Assembly (NCBI GenBank): GCA_038049695.1
Contig: CP142455.1
Coordinates: 24,217,501 to 24,281,500 of the forward strand
Length of the DNA stretch: 64,000 nucleotides
Source of the DNA: Cinnamomum chago
Lineage: Eukaryota > Streptophyta > Magnoliopsida > Laurales > Lauraceae
Direction: 5' to 3'
Both the position numbers and the translations under genes were made by a program. Of this stretch, positions 1-13,254 are shown piece by piece. Numbering within the stretch: the first letter of the stretch is position 1; each line of letters opens with the position of its first letter. Below the pieces are notes generated by a model. The model was not told where the DNA came from. It searched no databases and saw only the letters and a program-made list of their open reading frames with translations.

Positions 1-1254
1 AATGACATCTTTGGTTTTCAATGTGTTAAATTTATATTTTTTGAACCTTATTAATTGGATCTTTGGACTGAGTAAATACCGTCCGGGCACATGGTATATT
101 ACTGACATGGGGTTTAGTACCTCGAATGACCTCAGGGAAATTCTAATGGATTCGGGCTCAACCTATCTCTATTGGAAAACCCTTAATTGGGTCTATGCAG
201 TATTGATTGAGAAAGGGTGTGTTGATCTTTTATGTAATAGAAATTCCTGTGGTTGTTGGGTACGAGACCTTATGTTTGACTTTAGGAATTGACTTGTGAT
301 TATTCCGGCCTCGACCTTCGGGTTTGCGTACATAATTGAGATTGATGTTGGTCTATTAGTTGTATACCCTATGATGATTGGATATGGACCATGACGTGGC
401 TTGGCAATTGATTGAGATATTGTGGAGGATTATTCGAATGATTTGATTTGTATTCGATTGTGGATTATTGTGCGGCCAGCCCTTCACTTTGACTTAGGTT
501 TATCCAATCTACGATTACGAACCTACCACTGCTTTGGGTGGTCAGCCCCAATAAAGCGTGAAAACCTGTTGAAAGGCTGACAACCATAAACCGGTTCGTA
601 ATCGTAGGCCGGATAAACCGGTTCGTAATCAATTTTGATATTACAGTGTCCGCACACATCGGTGATCAGTCGTCCAGTTACAACTGTGGTTGTTCAAATA
701 TGACTCAATCAATATACATATATATACATATCATAGTAGAATAGACATACTGACCAGTAATGCTCTGACACAGAAACCTAAGTCAAAGTGAAGGCTGGCC
801 GCACAACATTCCACAATCGAATACCAATCAAATCATTCGAATAATCCTCCACAATATCTGAATCAATTGCCAGGCCACATCATGATCCATATCCAATCAT
901 CATAGGGTATGCAACTAATAGACCAACATCAATCTCAATCATGTACGCAAACCCGAAGGTCGAGGAATAATCACAAGTCAATCCTAAAGTCAAACATAAG
1001 GTCTAGTACCCAACAACCACATGAATCTCTAATAGATAAAAGATCAACACACCCCTTCTCAATCAATACTGCATAGATCAAATTAAGGGTTTTTCAATAG
1101 AGATGGGCTGAGTCCGAATCCATAGGTCATTTGAGGTATTAAACCCCATGTCAGTAATATACCGTGTGCCCGGACGGTATTTACTTGGTCGAAAGATCCA
1201 ATTAATAAGGTTCAAAAATATAAATTTAACACATTAAAAACCAAAGATATCATT
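1..1254. repeat. Large inverted repeat (~490-bp arms, ~280-bp spacer)
   Basis: Positions 1-~493 return as a close reverse complement at ~772-1254. For example the start TGACATCTTTGGTTTT matches AAAACCAAAGATATCA at the right edge, and CAGCCCTTCACTTTGAC near 480 matches GTCAAAGTGAAGG at 790. The spacer (494-771) has its own short repeats around TTCGTAATCGTAG. The left arm may continue beyond the window. No protein is recognisable. It could be a foldback or long-TIR Mutator-type element, or two copies of one repeat in opposite orientation. No target duplication can be checked because the left end is cut. Confidence 0.85.
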
Positions 1255-3545
1255 TAATATTTAATTTGCAAATGATAATGATAAATAACCTTAGTTTATA
1301 ATTTTTAGAAAACTTGAGGACCCCATCCCAAAACATTTTCCATAATCAATTCCTTATAAAAACAAGCCAAGGGGTCTATTTTGGGTTCATTAAAAGCTAT
1401 CGGGCCCTTTTTCTAATCTCTAAAAACTAATGGGCCTGATGTCAAAAGTCATAAGTTAGGTTCACAACATAACTCTCTACCCCCATGTTATCACCATTCG
1501 CTCCTTCTCATACACGTCACCTCCATCCTCTCTCTCACTTATCAACACACGTCGCCTCCATCTCCCTTTCTCACTTGGGCATGTTTGGATGTATGTTGAA
1601 TAAAAGTATAGTGAGGTGAAGCATCAAATTAAGGGAGAATAAAATATGACCCATTGTCATTTCTTGTCTGAATTCACTTTACTTTAACTTAACTAGTTAA
1701 ATGCCAAACACGCATACGTCATCACCATCTCCCTTCTCTTCTCATCACAAAACGAGTTATGTCATGGTTTAGGGTTCAACAGTAACTATGCGACTCGGAT
1801 AATGGCCCACTGACCAAAAGTCCACAATCAGCCCCCACCAACATGGTCGCCCAGGCCCACTCTTTAAGATATAGGGACCTGATCTAAAATCAATGGCCCA
1901 CATGGGCTCCACAGTAAAAAAAAAAAAAAAAGAATTCCCCCTTTCTTCCTCAAAGTCATCAGCCCCTTTTGGGTCACTGGATGGTGGACCAAAAAGGGCC
2001 CACCTCACACGGGTTTGCCATCCCTATTGTCGCCTCGCCATGTCCGGCTCGATGAATGGACCAGATCTGTGATCCTATTGTCCCGCGGGCCCCACCTCAC
2101 ATACAATCCCTCACGGTTTAAGTCCAAGAACCTGTGACAGGTCCGGTCCTCTTTGGGTTATTTGGTGGGTCGACAACTAAAAAAAAATAAAGAAAATCAA
2201 TGCAGTGATCTCCAATCTCTATCATTAAAACATTAAACATCCTAACAAGGGCATCGAAGGGTTTCTACATGCATTAACACGCAAATCAACGAAGAACACA
2301 AGTATTAAATCTACAAATTATGGTTAGGTACTTGCCTGAAGTTCGTGGTTGAGGGAAATGATCTAGAATTCCTATTGCCACAGCCCAAAGTGCTATCCAG
2401 AGAAAAGTTGGAAGAGAGAGTTGTGTGTGAAAAAAAAAGAGTGCGGTGGTGTTGTATAAATAGGGAATAAGAGTAAGAGTTATAATCTGACTTAAATTCT
2501 AAAAAGAATATAGTTTGGATTCTAAAAATAAAATAAGAGTTTGGATTAGAGAAGAATTATACCCACTAAACTGGGCACGGGTTAACTATGGGTCAAGACA
2601 CCTATCCAACAAGCCTAAACTCACCAAACCTAAGCCTAACGTGGTCCCCACTTAGAGTAATCGCGTATTTAACTAAAATACAATCAATTACATAATAATA
2701 ATAAAATAAATAATATATATAATGAAATAACCAAAACGTCATGGGAGTTCTCTATTAAACTAGTGAGGCTCCAAAAATCCATCATGTGAACTGCTACTTT
2801 TGGATTTTAAGATCTCCAAAATTCAAGCTTCACAAAATGCAAGATTGTACTCGGGCATTTTGAATCTTGCCGTTGGAACACATTTTGCAGAATTTCTATA
2901 TCCATCCAAATGTAGTTCTGAGAATTTCCACATACAAACAAGGCCTCAAGAGAATTTGCGTAAGAGGAATTTTAAATCATATCAGAAGTCTTCGTTGCAA
3001 ATTACAAATGCTGAAGTCAATCTTGGCGCTCAAAATTCTTCTTCTTTTAATCAATTCACACCCACTAAAGTTTAGAGTTCTTGACCAAGAAAACTTGAGT
3101 CAGCTGGATCTAGATTCTCAGAGAAAGCATGAGATGGAGTGGAACCCACAGTAGGGTCCACCCTGTTGAAAATTCATGCTGCTCAAAATGGAACCCCTTG
3201 CCATTCATGAAATTCATCCAGATTGTACATTAATAAAAGTAGACCCCACCTTAAAATCGACCATATGATGAATAACGCAATAATCAAAATCTTAATCATT
3301 ATTATAGATCACACATTTCATCATGGCTCCATCTTAAGGTCGGTCCAACTCCTATTGGAGTAAAATTATGAGACATCCACTTCTTCATAAAATTAGGAGA
3401 CATCCACTCCTTCAACTCAAGATTTGTCGAGGCACGGAGGATCCAAATTGAATGAACTTTATCAAACAACTTCACAAGAATCTGAAATTTCCAAGAGGAC
3501 ATGGGCAAATTTCTATAAGATGTTCTCTTTATTGAACAGGCCCAT
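1255..3545. other. Intergenic, no gene recognised
   Basis: AT-rich sequence with short open frames that show no domain and no codon bias. A TATA-like GTATAAATAGGG lies near 2453 on the plus strand, but no convincing coding region follows it. The stretch around 1567-1715 (GCATGTTTGG ... GCCAAACACGC) looks like a small hAT-type MITE end pair, weakly supported. Confidence 0.4.
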
Positions 3546-3790
3546 TTCATAAGTTTTTATTTTTATTTTTATTTTTTTTATTTAAGTAAAGAAGAATAAT
3601 CATTAGGAACGAGCAAGGCATAGCAACAACCAAGAGATGTCAAGGAGGGGACATAGGTACAAAAGACCCAACATTCCATAGCCTTCTAGCCCTACAATAC
3701 GTACTTTAAACAAAATTACGAGCTAAGAAATTCAGTTTTCTAGGAATAAAAGAAAAATCAACACGCCCATTTGATAGGTTTGATGACACT
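3546..3790 (-). mobile_element. LINE 3' end (RNase H tail), 5'-truncated
   Basis: On the minus strand the frame reads DFSFIPRKLNFLARNFV then stop. This matches the C-terminal end of the RNase H domain in plant L1-type LINEs (pattern F.(I/V)PR..N..A). A 3' UTR and an A-rich tail follow (T-rich run at ~3550-3585 on the plus strand). Only the last ~250 bp are present, the usual outcome of incomplete target-primed reverse transcription. It lies just beyond the broken end of the NBS-LRR pseudogene. Confidence 0.6.
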
Positions 3791-5304
3791 TACCTTGTAT
3801 TGTGTTGTTTTGGTTCTACCACTGGCATCGACTGAGGAACCCGCTGCCTTCTGATGTCCATGTTTGTGTAGATAGGCAGTGGGAAAGATTTTCAAGAACC
3901 CATTTTCCTTCACTCCAGAAAGCATTTGTGATGATTGGTATGTGAAAAACCCTTTTGGATATAAGGCATTGCACCTTGCTCCGTCCTCACATGGTTTAGA
4001 TGTTTCAATTCTTTTAAAATTAGTCTCTTGAGGCTAGGGAAGCATCCAGCAAGGAAGTGGAGGCGCTGCCCATCATATGCTCTATTAAGCCAAAGGAACA
4101 CTAGATTAGGCAATGATCCGATTAAAGGAAGCGGATTTTCTTGTAGCTTTGACCAATCTAAATACAAGGAAGAGAGGTTGGCAAGGGAGCCAACCCAATG
4201 AGGTAGCTTCTCCAAAAGCCCAGTTAAACAAATCTTTTGAAGCCGGTGTGGAGGAGAAGATAGCTCTTCTAGCCGAAGCCTTTCTTCCTCACTAGTCGCC
4301 ATAACGCATTAGTAGAGAAGACCTTCCATCTTCTGTATAGAGGGGCATAGCTCTGGTCCATAATCTTCTCCCACCTTCGTTATGTCAAGTCGTCTCAGTT
4401 GAGTCAAATTCCCAACTTGCCTAACAATCTTTCTGTTTGCTTCCACACTCATTAGAGTCTGTAAGCGTTTCAACTTATAAATTCCTGAGGGAGCTTTTGT
4501 GCCATTGTAATAAATAAAATCATCTGAAGTGGTATAACAATACATGTATAGGTGTCGCAAGCTCTTCATATTTTTTTATCCCGGCAGGTAGCTTCTTGAT
4601 TTTGGAATTCCTAGTGTCCAAAGTTTCCAGCTTCCTTAGCCTCCCCAAAGATTCGGGAAGCTTCCTAACATTAGTATTCCTTAAGCTTAAATATCTCAAA
4701 TTGAATAATTTAGCCAATTCATTTGGTACGCTATGGATGGAAGCATCCTGTAGATCCAGCACTCTCAATTTTCTAAAAGCTGATGATATCCTATTCAATG
4801 AAGATGGTGGGACCACGTCTTTCCCAAATACAAATAATGAGCAAAGGGTACTTGTGCTTCTTGGAATGTCTTCTCTACTCATTTGAATCGATAATCGACG
4901 AGCTATGCAATCTTCTCTTGCTTCCTTTCCATCGTACACCATGCAAAAGTTCTCCTCTTCAACTAATGATAGAGCTAAATCACGCATAAGATCATGGAGT
5001 CGACACGACCTTGCCCTTGCAAAATCATACACCTCTGCAACTAGAATCATACTTCGGTGAATGAGTTCCTTCAGATAGTTCTCCGCGACATCCATTGTCA
5101 GGCCTCTCCTTTCCTCAACAAAACCTTCTGGCTATCCAAAGTTCAAAAAGTTTTTTTTTTCGTAATTATATAATCTTATGGAAAAATACTACAATATATG
5201 AAACAATTCTTAAGATGGTTTGGTAGATCATAATAGCTATGTAACATGATGTTTTTCATTCTATCCAGATTTGGATTGTTACTTAGCTCCCAGCTGAGGC
5301 TATG

Positions 5305-8135
5305 TGTCACGCCCTCTAAAGTGAAACCGGGATTATGCGTGAGATTAAGGCCAATTAAAACTTTTTCCAACATTAATCAAATGCAACCTGACCCCAATCA
5401 TGTCCCATCTGAATTGAAAATCGCTGTGAGGTGTAAACATTTCCTCAAATATATATAATAGTCAGCGGAAGCTTCATAAAAGCAAGTGGTATCTCAAAGA
5501 TGTATAGTTTAAGAGCAAATACTGAATATCATAATTAGAGTTCAAGTTTGAGACTGTTAACAAAATATTAGTTACAAAAAAGAAGGCCATAGTAAAACTA
5601 GGCCTAAACAAAAGTATAATAAAACCAAAAGATGAAACTAGTCAGAGAAAGTATGAAGGCTCTCATGTACGGGGTCGTTATGGCTATACATTGTCGTCCG
5701 TACTGTACTCTAGGAAGTCATCAGACTGATTTGCCTGAACTTCTTCCGTCGCCTCCTCTTCCTCGGGGTAGAAAGGCTCGGTACCTATGCACCAAGAGTA
5801 GCATCATCAACACAACAGTTGGCAAGCAAATAGATATATAAATCACCAAAGATATGCTGTACTAAAGAGAGTAAACGATAAACAAGATCATGTGAAATGC
5901 ATTGCATTTTGATCGTAAGAATACATAGCATTCGAATCATAAATAGACTACCAAAGTAGACGATCCACATATGCTAATTACCACGGGATAGTATCACTGC
6001 CCTCCCTTACTCACATTGAGTCGTGGTGGAGATATCAATAAAATGTGATCAAAACCCGGTGGTCAATAACAATAACAATCATCTCTTGGCTCATGTAGCT
6101 CGGTCCCCGTGGGCTCTGGCTCAGTCTTGCCTCGAGGCTAAAAATCCAAGTCCTCATACAGGTGGTGCCCCAGCTGTGTTGAACTTTAACAACTGAGTGG
6201 TGCCTGACACAAAGAATCTTAAAAGAACATCGGTGAGGGGCTAGGTTCTCTTGTGCAAACAAGATTCAACAACATTAGAAAAACTACTTTATTCCAATCA
6301 AATCAAACTTCAAACCAACTTCAATAGTAGTTCTCTTCAAGCCTTACAATCAAAGCCCCCTAACCTCAACACTTCAAATAAACCTCAGAACAAACAGAAC
6401 AACAAAAGGGATCCTAAGTCCATCATCTAAGTCCTCAAAGTGATATTCAAATAAAATAAAGCAAACAGAACTAAAGAATATGTTCATTACATGTAGATAA
6501 TACCAGACGGTTCAATTCAGAATAAAAAACGATAAACAATCCAATCCTAAGTAGAATGTTAATCTTGAAGCATCGTACAATCTATTCAGTCAATGAAGGG
6601 GTTAGGGTTCATGATACTCGGACGAACAATCTTCGTGCATAGATTTAAAGAATGGTATTCCGTTGACCCGTACCATTCAAGATTGAACTAGGATCCAACC
6701 GGAATAACCGTGAAGAACATCGGCCCAAGACATCCTCACACATAGTCAAATGAGTCCACAAAAAGGATAACCAAGTTTCACCTAAGTCTATTCAGAAATA
6801 GGGTGAAAATCCCTTACAGGAAGAAATCCCACTTGTCTCGGTCGACCTGGTCATTAGCCGGTCGACCGCGTACACAGTGAACCCGGTCGACCTGAGAAGG
6901 CCAGGTCGACCTCTCTCATGTATGCTCGGTCGACCAAGGGCTAGGCCACTCAACCGACAGTTGTAAGTGAAAATGGGCAACAGTGTTTTGGTCAGGTTCT
7001 AAAGAACCAGACCCTGTGTGGCCGGTCGACCGAGGTACCTGGCCGGTCGACTGCGTGGATTACAGAAACAGAGCCCAGGTTTTGTTTCTGCAGTGAAATG
7101 AGTCATTCATTCCACTCCTTCTCTAAACCTGATTAGCAGTCCATACAATGATAAAAACAACCTAATTACAATTCACAATTCTATTTAATCAAGTTATGAA
7201 TATCCAAATTCATTCCATTAGGCTAATAAACCTAATTATCATGTTTTCAAACCTCTAAAGTATCAAATGAGTAAAGAACATCTAAATCATGAGTTTTTCA
7301 TACAAATCAAGGAAGACAAACCTATCAAGGATAAATATAAATATTTACTTGCCTTAGATGAGGAGCTTGACTAAAACCAAGAATTTTGAGGAAAAAGACT
7401 CTTTGAAGCTCCAAGAAGAGAAAGCAACTCTCAAAACCCAAATCACTCATACAAATGCATGCCAAGGGTTGAGGTGAGTCTCCCTAGTACATTTCTAACT
7501 AAAAAGGAAGAAGAAGAGGTAGTCTACAAGCTTTAGGAGCTTACATTTGAATGGGTTGTGGACGAAAAGCTTAAAAAAGTAGATGGTTTGGATCTTGGAA
7601 GCTTGAGGAAGAAGATGGGAGGCTTTGTCGTCGACGCCGGAGCTCCGGTGACCGTTGGCAGTGAGGAGGCAGTGAGAGGAAGAGAAAGAGAGATGAGAGA
7701 GAGAGGTTGTTATTGTTGTTATTGTGTTGAGTGAGAGAAGAGGGAATGAGTTTTAATCTAATAAAAGGGATGGGCTTTGTAAACAGGCCATGGGCCTTGG
7801 GTTGGGTTTTGGGTTGGGTCCAGGGTCCACAATTGATGATTTTCGGGCCTCTTCGACGCGTCGAATTGAAACGCGACAGAAGACTAATATTCGTAAAATA
7901 TCGAGACCTACCCGATGCACCCAAACTCACAAAAACTCATAATCTCATAAGAATTCCTGAAAACTTACCCAAATTGCAATCACCTCCCTATTCTACCCAA
8001 ACGCACTCCGAATCGAGCGAGACTTCACACATGAGATTCAAACATCAAACCCGACTCGCTAAGACTTTAACACACTTATTAACTAATCATGCAATTAATT
8101 ATAATTAATAGAAGATTAAAGGACGGGATGTTACA
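5305..8135 (+). mobile_element. Solo LTR inserted in the NBS-LRR gene (long Ty3/gypsy-type LTR)
   Basis: Starts TGTCACGCCC and ends GGGATGTTACA (TG...CA ends). It is flanked by a 5-bp target duplication CTATG (5300-5304 and 8136-8140). Removing it rejoins the NB-ARC frame on either side. No gag or pol and no internal pair of LTRs were seen, so it looks like a solo LTR of 2831 bp. It shares landmarks with the LTRs at 10439, 40419 (reverse) and 60140: TGT(A/C)ACGCC-like start, GCGGAAG about 160 bp in, CACCAAGAGTAG. Long LTRs with this start suggest Del/Tekay-type chromoviruses; that assignment is inference. It carries a cluster of GGTCGACC palindromes at ~6838-7050. Confidence 0.8.
6838..7052. 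repeat. Cluster of GGTCGACC palindromes inside the LTR
   Basis: Six perfect copies of the 8-bp self-complementary motif GGTCGACC plus one near copy (GGTCGACT) lie within ~215 bp, irregularly spaced at 20-90 bp. The DNA between copies is unrelated. Equivalent clusters at a similar place in related LTRs use the same or a different palindrome (38228-38660 and 11780-11930). Confidence 0.85.
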
Positions 8136-9299
8136 CTATGTTCTACCTTCTCCCATTCCAACTCCTTTCTTTCCGCGACATCATGCCACCTAAAGCTACA
8201 ATTACAATTGGCAGGCCTTCGCACTTGCCCGCAATTTTTTTAGCCACTGCTTCCAGCTCTTGTGGGCAACTTCTTTTTGGAATGTTCCAAAAGGCCTTTC
8301 TACAGAATAGTCCCCAAGCCTCTTTATGTTTTAGAGGTTCAAGGTGGTTTTACCCTCAACTCCTAGATCTCTAATTCTAGAAGTAAGGATCACCCTGCAT
8401 CCACATTGGTTGTTTGGGATTGCGATGCTTATATCATCCCAAGCCTGTTTGTTCCAAACATCATCTAAGACAATTACATACATTTTATCGTGCAAATAGT
8501 TGATGAGCATCTGGACTAGCCGCATGTAATCTATTTGGCCAATATTATCTTGATGATTCTCTTTCCTTGAATTGTAGAGCTCTTTCATCATTCTTCGCAG
8601 TAACACCTCGGTTTTGTAAGATTGGGAGAGAGATATCCATGCATAGCATTGGAAGTGTTGCTTCACAACTGGGTTATTGCAAACTTTAGTGACAAGAGCA
8701 GTTTTTCCAAGGCCTCCCATTCCCACCACTGAAAGTACCTTGCGTTGTGGCTCTTCATCTTTCAGCCAGCTGATCAGTTCCTTTCTGTTGTCTTCAATCC
8801 CCACGAGTTCTTCTTCAACTGCAAAATGTGAAGATTCTCCATAATATGGCCAACTTACACCAGCATCATCTTCACTTGATCTGTCCTCATGTGGTAAAAG
8901 CTTGCTACTCTCTGAGATGTCGAGAACCTTAGCTTTGATTTCCTGCAAACGAGTAGTGATTCGATGCATCACAAAGATGCTCCTTGGAAGGGAGATGGCA
9001 TTCTGCAGAAAACCAATGAAGCCATCTCTATCTTCATGCTGGTCCGTGTGATAAATGAACTCATGAATGAGATCCTCGATGTCATAGCCGACATCACGCA
9101 CTTCGTTTAGCCATGTTTTCTTCTGTGAGTTGCTTCTCTCTTTCCTTCAATCTGTATCCTTTAGCAAGGATTGAATGCTCTCCATCTTGGATTGGATGTA
9201 TTCCAAGTCACCGCGCAAACCTGCAATCATGAAACCTTCCTTCACTAATAGGGAGCCTGTGGTTTGTACCAAGAATCTCACAGCAGCATATTCGGCCAT

Positions 9300-10438
9300 G
9301 TTCTCTCTCTCACTCCGGCCTAATCTCTGTAGCACCTATTCTTTCTCACATTCCGCCATGCAAGTCTGGTGTTAGAAAGCTCTGACTCTCTCTTATCACC
9401 TTCCAATGTAAATCCTTACCTTTGTCATACATGCAACATCTCATTTCCTCACGCAACCATCAGTGAACTTTCAAAGCAAATAAAAAATGAAAAGATACAA
9501 GTTTACACGCTAGCTCTACATGCATATTCAATTCGGATTGTGTATTTTGGACTTGGGCTTGGGTATCCAAATTACATATGTATGTATAAATACATACTCT
9601 GTGAGTGCATGTATATATAGATTATTACTATAGCCTACATATATTAGTATTTACTCGATAATATGCATATGTTATAATAAAATACCAGTAGGCTTGGGCT
9701 TGCGATTGGACTTGGGCTCAGACTTACTCGTGTGTTACTTGGGCAAGGATTGGGATTGGTGAATACTAGGCCAGGCCCATCCGAGCTGCAACCCTATTTA
9801 ATTTAAAATGAATCTGGTTTCTGGTCTCCGAAAACCATTGATGTCTCTCAATACAACTACTGCACCAAAAAGTCCTAAATAATAGCAGTTGACTCCATTA
9901 TACATAATTAAATCAAATATCTACCAGTTGCAAACATAGAAGTAGATGGGAGGAAGGTCATCCCAACACCCAAGATATGACTTTAAATGGTAATATGAAC
10001 ATTTCAAAAGAGAGTCCCACTAGGTTGGAATACAAAAAGTAGTTCAACTCACCTCGTAGGCCCACTACAGCCACATGTCTGATTACACTTGGCGACAAGG
10101 TGTTTGGATTAGTATTATAAGCTTTGGTATCACAATGGTCTTCATGTCATATTGTTTTGTTAATAATGACGATGGGGCTACCTAAATTTAAGACGGCCAG
10201 TCATAACCACCCCAACATCTACAAGTTGCAGAGTATTCTAGTTAACGAGTGGAAACTATGAGAACTCTAAGAGGAATGAGCCATGATGAGACAAATGTTT
10301 AGGTCATCCTTCACTCAAGCACATCACACCGAAGGGGTTTGGCCACTGATGATCACCCAATTAGGACGCGTTATGCAGTTCAGATAATTTTAGGAGTTAC
10401 CTTTCTTAGCATAATATTTATTTGATCTGGGTTACCTA
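9300..10438. other. Upstream flank of the NBS-LRR relic, no gene
   Basis: AT-rich sequence with purine-rich phrases such as GGCTTGGGCTTG near 9690. No coding region, RNA gene or clear element end was seen. The first few hundred bases would have been the promoter of the resistance gene. Confidence 0.35.
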
Positions 10439-12780
10439 TGACACGACCCTAGCCCGAGATTATGATTAATCCGAATTAACCCCAAGTCGAGCGCGTTGCA
10501 TACTTACTCCCGTGAACTTCAATCAAATAAAATTCACAAGGGATATCAAATACATATTATGCGGAAAACAAACAAATATACATTGCTCTTGTATAAATAA
10601 AAATTCATTTACAATATAAACAACATTCACTTGCACATTTAAATACAATGCAAGCAATGAAAAGTACGAAACATTTCCAATAAATTCCATTATCAAAAGT
10701 TTTTCCTTCAATTTTCGTTTCAATATCATAATTATATGATATTGCTTCACTTCCACTTAACTAGTCCTCTTGGAGGAGCCGGAGCGGTCTTCTCCGCTAA
10801 CGCTGAGGCCTGAGCAGATTAACATGAACAGCTGTGCCTGTAGTGCCATCAATAACACTATAAATTTGACAATTTAGCAATGTATAAACAAATACATAAT
10901 TGAACATGCTAAATACACATTTACTCCGTCTAACTCATTATTAGACCAATACAAATACAATTCATAATCAATGAGAGTCTTTATTATTTGGCAAACTACA
11001 ATAGCATTTCCAATCAAATCACATCTTCCTAAAACTCAAGGATTTCCATCTTCCATAAAGAATGATTCATATATTGTGGGATTTATCAGTGCCCGGGCCA
11101 ATGATTACTAACATCACCACAGAGCTCCGGAACACTCCTAAATAATCTGCTGCAGCAGTAACAGCTCTAATGAGCTTAAAGAAATCACTATGTAGTACCA
11201 GACTAAAAAAACAATACAATTTAACATTTAATCCCGTTTAATTACAATTTAATAAATTCAATTCAACAAACAAGTTTTCTAGGATTCAATTCAAGTTAAG
11301 ATCCAATCCGGATACAATTTAGTGTATAAATTCAATTAATTAATACCAACCATTCAGGTGTAATCATCGGTTATTTAATGTACATGTTATTCTCGATGGA
11401 CATCACAATTTATGTGAATTTGTACATTAAAGCCCCCTTAATTAACACCCATGATGGTAAAACAGCATTAACAGCTTTGATACAATCAATAGGCTCTTTA
11501 CACTTAAATTCAGAAATTAATTATGAAATCTCATTAGTTTCGGTTAACTATTTAACAATCTATCGGTTAGCTTTGGAAGCAATTATCGATATTGAAATCC
11601 ATAAATACTACTTATGAAAATTCCAACTATTATCTAAGTACATTTGATTAACATTTAGTCAATCAACCTAAACATTGATTTAACTGAACATAAATTCAGT
11701 TATAAACCACAAACCCAATAACTTTTAAACTAAGAAAATTACATATCAGTTGTATAAAAGACCTGAACATTTGCTTCAGGTTCGCTCAAGCGAATGCATA
11801 CAGAGAGCTAGTCGCTCGAGCGACCTTTCTAGCTCACTCAAGCGATAACAGACATAGGCAAGTTCGCTCGAGTGGATGCTCTACAGAAGATAGTTTGCTC
11901 GAGCGGACCTTTGTTTGCTTGAGCGAATACTTCAAAATTTCAATTTCAGAATTCTGAACAGTTCTCTCCCTTCAACCAAATCATTCATAACCTACAAGTA
12001 AAACATGGAACTTCTTGTTCCCTACCCTACTCCAATTCCATTTCACATGACAAACAACACTTCTAATCCATCATTCAATCAATCTTCTTCTCTAATTCAT
12101 CAATCACATACACAAATCAAATTCTAAACATAGGGCTGAAACCAAAACTATAACAAACTCAATAAAACCATATTCACTGGCATATAAACATTAACCATTG
12201 TTTACAGTTGCCTTTAGTTGAAGTTTGGTACAAAAACCCCCTCTTTGGAGCTCTATTTGATTCAATTTCACTCAATTTCAAACCCTAATACTACCAAATC
12301 ATTCAAATACGAATTTAAGATGTTGTTTATGATGAAAAAGGGTCTAAGAAACCTTATTACAACTAAAACTTCCAAAACTACTCACCTTATAGTTTATAGT
12401 GAGGAAGAACTGAAGTTTCTCTTACTTTAACACCAAACAAATTGAAAGAGTTAATGGAAAAGATGATGGGGAAGATGAAGACATCAATTTCCCTCTTTTA
12501 ATCCACTTGCACAGCTCTTTTCCAAGCTCATAGAGAAAGAAGAAATGCAAAGAAAGAAGGAGAGTCTAGGTTTCGGTCTTGTTGCAGGAAATGAACGAAT
12601 GCAACACTATCTGGGTTATTCCAGAACCTTATAAACTGAATTTTTGCACATAAACCCCTTCACTTAACTTATTTCAAGTTTGAGTCAATTCAAGACTCAC
12701 TTGATTCAATTAAAGTCAAATGAACATGAGCATTTTATGAAAGTTGTGCCTTCTTACGATGCATTCAAATGGGTCTCTTA
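10439..12780 (+). mobile_element. LTR-like element related to 5305-8135 (right end uncertain)
   Basis: Begins TGACACGACCC, with GCGGAAA about 120 bp in, matching the layout of the LTR at 5305. At 11780-11930 it carries a cluster of the palindrome CGCTCGAGCG and near copies, at about the same relative position as the GGTCGACC cluster in its relative. No coding capacity was seen. The right end was not found; the CACTA element begins at 12880. Probably a diverged solo or truncated LTR of the same lineage. Confidence 0.5.
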
Positions 12781-12892
12781 CCGAGTGTGCCCATTTGTTT
12801 GAATGGATTTAAAACCTATGCATTCAAATAGGCCCGTGTTTGCATGGAATTAAATAATGAAAATTTATTGTCAAATGGGCACTACTAGAAAA

Positions 12893-13205
12893 AAGGGTTT
12901 TTATATCGGCTAAAAACCGATATAAAAGACCTATTATATCGGTTTTTCAGTAAACTTCAAACCGATATAAGTACCCCCGATATAATAAATAACTATAACC
13001 GATATAATATGTGTATTATTTCATATCGATTTTTGGACAACTGATGTCTTTTAAACCTGAAATTATAACACATATTACTATAAAACCGATATAAAAAAGA
13101 GTGAAACCGATATAAAAATTATTTATAATATCGGTTATAAAGGGCTTTGTTATATCGGTTTTTTGGGATTGTATTATATCGTTTGTTCTGTAACCGATTT
13201 AATAT
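12893..13205. repeat. Left subterminal ACCGATATAA array of the CACTA element
   Basis: About a dozen copies of ACCGATATAA or its complement TTATATCGGT, in both orientations, spaced 10-40 bp apart. A matching array fills 17570-18125 at the other end. Known CACTA transposases bind such subterminal repeats; that this motif is the binding site is inference. Confidence 0.85.
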
Positions 13206-13254
13206 TATATATGTATTTTTTTTTATAAATAGTCCTTCTAGAAAGGGTTAGGTA

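Larger units (their letters stand above)
3910..9299 (-). pseudogene. CC-NBS-LRR (RPM1/RPP13-like) resistance gene, pseudogene
   Basis: The family comprises intracellular immune receptors. Reading the minus strand from the ATG at 9297-9299: a coiled-coil N-terminus (MAEYAAVRFLVQ...), then NB-ARC with P-loop GMGGLGKTA (~8720), kinase-2 VIVLDDVW (~8465), RNBS-B CRVILTSRIRDLG, GLPIVIVALGG (~8190), and after a 2.8-kb insertion LSWELSNNPNLDRMKN, YDLPNHLKNCFIYCSIFP (~5200), an MHD-like LHDLMRDLAL (~5000), then leucine-rich repeats down to ~3910. Lesions seen: an in-frame TGA at 9147-9149, a frame change near 8340, another near 8160, the LTR at 5305-8135, a damaged stretch 5095-5176, a frame change near 4568, an in-frame TAA at 4309-4311, and a truncated LRR end. 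Intact relatives are ~900 aa without introns. The start was chosen because MAEYAAV fits the family N-terminus better than the upstream in-frame ATG at 9335. It cannot encode a full receptor. Confidence 0.9.

Noticed and set aside
5305-8135. A long intron of the NBS-LRR gene
   Set aside because: The ends are TG...CA with a 5-bp duplication, not GT-AG, and intact relatives have no intron here.
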